Below are positions 62,270-64,000 of a DNA stretch of 64,000 nt, one piece after another (the stretch's first letter is position 1; each line of letters starts with the position of its first letter). Source of the DNA: Rhodohalobacter halophilus. GTDB lineage: Bacteria > Bacteroidota > Rhodothermia > Balneolales > Balneolaceae. The stretch is from the NCBI RefSeq assembly GCF_001715195.1, contig NZ_MDWE01000024.1:20289-84288 (forward strand), in the 5' to 3' direction. Below the pieces are notes generated by a model, which saw only the letters and a list, made by a program, of their open reading frames with translations, was not told where the DNA came from and searched no databases. Made by a program: the position numbers and the translations under genes.

Positions 62270-63412
62270 ATGAACTGTCAGAAACACCTGTTTGATCTCG
62301 ATGACAATCACCACTATCTGAACTGCGCGTTTCTCTCGCCTCTGCTCAAATCGGTTGAAGAGGCCGGAATTTCAGGCGCCCAATCTAAAAAGAGACCGTG
62401 GGAGGTCACACCCAATCACTTCTTTGAGGATTCCGAAAGGGTTCGCTCTCTCTTTGCAAAACTGGTTCACGCCGATTCTCCCGAGAGCGTGGCGATCCTG
62501 CCGGCCGTATCGTACGGAATGGGAATCGTAGCGAAGAATCTGCCCGCTAAAAAAGGAGGAAATGTTGTGGTTGCCGGAGACCAGTTTCCGAGCAACGTTT
62601 ACCCCTGGATGCGATACTGTGAGGAGAATAACTGTGAATTGAAAATCGTGGAAGCTCCCAAACAATTTGAGAATCGCGGAAAGGTTTGGAATGAACGAAT
62701 TTTAGAAGCGATCGATAGCAAGACCGAGCTGGTTGCGATGGCCAATGTCCATTGGACCGATGGAACACTGTTTAACCTGGAGGAGATCGGGAAAGTGGCT
62801 CGAAATCATGGGGCCTATTTTGTGATCGACGGAACGCAGTCAGTAGGTGCCCTCCCGTTCGATGTTCAGAAAGTTCAGCCGGATGTCCTGATCTGCGCGG
62901 GATATAAATGGCTGATGGGTCCGTATGGAACGGCGCTGGGATATTTTGGCCCCCGATTGATGAATGGAATTCCACTGGAAGAGGGGTGGATCGCCCGCAA
63001 AAACAGCCGGGATTTTGCCGGACTCGTGGACTACGAAAAGGAATATGAATCCGGCGCGCGACGGTTTGACGTGGGTCAGCGAAGTAATTTCATCAACATG
63101 CCGATGATGGTAAAAGCACTGCAGCAGATTTTGGAGTGGGGACCTGCGAATATTCAAACCTACTGCCGGCAGATTTCGAGTGACTCCATCCAAAAACTAA
63201 GAGAGCACGGTTTCCGGTTTGAAGAAGAGCAGTACAGGGCGGGCCATCTGTTTGGAATCTATCTGCCTGATTCTGTTTCAAAAGAAGAGATTCGGGAAAA
63301 ACTGGCCAATCAAAACATTCACGTCTCCGTCCGTGGTTCGGCCATTCGGGTCTCACCCAATGTTTATAATACAAGAGAGGATTTTAAGAAGTTGGTTGAG
63401 GCTTTAGTCTGA
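62270..63412 (+). CDS. Class V aminotransferase (PLP-dependent)
   Basis: ATG at 62270 begins 1 base after the DUF72 stop; an in-frame ATG at 62243 would overlap that gene. The 380-residue enzyme has the class V pattern: HHYLNCAFLSPLLKSVEEAG, SYGMGIVAKNLPAKKGGNVVVAGDQFPSNVYPW, VDGT-like YFVIDGTQSVGALPFDV (PLP-ring Asp) and the Schiff-base Lys in ICAGYKWLMGPYGTALGYF. Related proteins include cysteine desulfurases and kynureninase-like enzymes; the substrate is not evident. Confidence 0.88.
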   Translation: MNCQKHLFDLDDNHHYLNCAFLSPLLKSVEEAGISGAQSKKRPWEVTPNHFFEDSERVRSLFAKLVHADSPESVAILPAVSYGMGIVAKNLPAKKGGNVVVAGDQFPSNVYPWMRYCEENNCELKIVEAPKQFENRGKVWNERILEAIDSKTELVAMANVHWTDGTLFNLEEIGKVARNHGAYFVIDGTQSVGALPFDVQKVQPDVLICAGYKWLMGPYGTALGYFGPRLMNGIPLEEGWIARKNSRDFAGLVDYEKEYESGARRFDVGQRSNFINMPMMVKALQQILEWGPANIQTYCRQISSDSIQKLREHGFRFEEEQYRAGHLFGIYLPDSVSKEEIREKLANQNIHVSVRGSAIRVSPNVYNTREDFKKLVEALV

Positions 63413-63522
63413 GTCTCAGGCTACAGGTTGCAAGCCTCATGCTTCAAGCTGCAGGAGAAGATTTGTAAGGATTTCTTAAATCCTGTTTCTAACAATTACA
63501 ATGTTAATTAAAAACAGGAAAC

Positions 63523-63843
63523 ATGAGTTATAAGAAACTGTTGGTTTGGCAAGAGGCAAGAAAGCTATCCATTGATATTCAAAAGATGTCTTTGAATTTG
63601 CCAAGATTTGAGTTGTATGAATCCGGAAGTCAAATCAGGAGATCATCAAAATCAATAAGGTCCAATATTGTAGAAGGATATGGCAGGCGTAAGTATCAAA
63701 ATGACTACTTGCGATTTCTTACCTATGCACACGCATCTGTTGACGAAACCAGAGATCATCTGGAATCATTGTTTGAAACAGGATCACTTAAGGATGAAAA
63801 GCTCTTCAATGATTTGTGCAAAAGTGTTGATCTGATTGGATAG
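63523..63843 (+). CDS. Four-helix-bundle (S23-like) protein with a likely premature stop
   Basis: A 106-residue protein of the 23S-intervening-sequence/four-helix-bundle family: [64 protein letters not shown] and [13 protein letters not shown]. The usual last helix (MLYKLIKRIERDI) lies in frame just after TAG at 63841-63843 and ends at TAA 63885. The stop therefore probably truncates the protein by ~14 residues. No rRNA gene is nearby, so it is not inside an intervening sequence here. Confidence 0.82.
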   Translation: MSYKKLLVWQEARKLSIDIQKMSLNLPRFELYESGSQIRRSSKSIRSNIVEGYGRRKYQNDYLRFLTYAHASVDETRDHLESLFETGSLKDEKLFNDLCKSVDLIG

Positions 63844-64000
63844 ATGCTCTACAAGTTGATCAAGAGAATAGAGAGGGATATTTAAATATCTAAAAAGGAT
63901 CTTCTCGACTACATCCCAGTAAAATACAATTGGGAATGATCTTTTTTGCTAGATTGGCTGTTGAAGCCTGCCACCTGAAGCCTGCAAATAAAAAAAGCCG

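Noticed and set aside
63413..63522. Structured RNA before the four-helix-bundle gene
   Set aside because: The AAGCCTCATGCTTCAAGC-type bases are a short low-complexity repeat like the one at 63960-63990 and do not form a defined RNA family.
1..64000. CRISPR arrays, tRNA or rRNA genes
   Set aside because: No regularly spaced identical repeats, no cas genes and no cloverleaf or rRNA signatures were seen in the intergenic regions read.

Overview
The window looks like a chromosomal segment from a marine or saline member of the Balneolota/Rhodothermota side of the Bacteroidota-like bacteria. The reasons are a SusC/SusD outer-membrane pair, many lipoproteins with short SxxC-type lipoboxes, a Sec-type (clade II) nitrous-oxide reductase cluster with the gene order seen in Bacteroidota relatives, a zinc-ligand-poor DksA-like protein, few clear Shine-Dalgarno sites, and dispersed GC-rich palindromes between genes. 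This assignment is inferred from gene content; no rRNA, tRNA or CRISPR array was seen.

Layout. Bases 1-3600 hold housekeeping genes on the plus strand (comEC 3' end, xseB, dxs, queA). Bases 3.6-11.5 kb hold a small hypothetical gene, a lipoprotein, a 970-residue metallopeptidase/beta-propeller/beta-barrel protein on the minus strand, a baeRF-family protein and a large M14 carboxypeptidase. Bases 11.6-23 kb are the centre of interest: an Rrf2-type Fe-S regulator, a lipoprotein cytochrome c, nosZ, a membrane protein, two tandem NosL-like lipoproteins, nosD, nosF, nosY, then hemN, ctaA and a polytopic His-rich membrane protein. Together they form an N2O-respiration and haem-supply module. The regulator probably senses NO or redox state. 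NosDFY and NosL assemble the copper centres, the cytochrome feeds electrons to NosZ, and HemN and CtaA supply haem.

Bases 23-30.3 kb are mostly minus-strand accessory metabolism (SMP-30-like protein, membrane-anchored GDPD, DUF308 protein, aminopeptidase P, HSDR_N nuclease-like protein), with a [2Fe-2S] ferredoxin-like gene and a TPR gene whose signal peptide is frameshifted. Bases 30.3-36 kb hold a possible attenuator (Arg-rich short ORF plus terminator), susC/susD, a gene remnant and a MITE-like element with terminal inverted repeats and a target duplication. Bases 36-51 kb hold a class A beta-lactamase, an orphan multi-PAS histidine kinase, a DksA-like protein, a SUMF1-like lipoprotein, 3-phosphoglycerate dehydrogenase, acetate kinase, a DUF3820 protein, a three-gene MacAB-like exporter and an ABC-F ATPase.

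Bases 51-59.3 kb are a repeat-rich accessory zone: a frameshifted IS200-like transposase, paired hairpin arrays in opposite orientation around a gene remnant, inverted-pair CCCCTCC elements, and an intact REP-associated tyrosine transposase (RAYT) flanked by ~155-bp direct repeats. Among them are genes for an NTF2-like protein, a nitrilase-family amidase, a PQQ-type sugar dehydrogenase, a serine hydrolase and a beta-propeller lipoprotein. The last 4.7 kb hold a sodium:solute symporter, a DUF72 protein, a class V aminotransferase and a four-helix-bundle (S23) gene with a premature stop.
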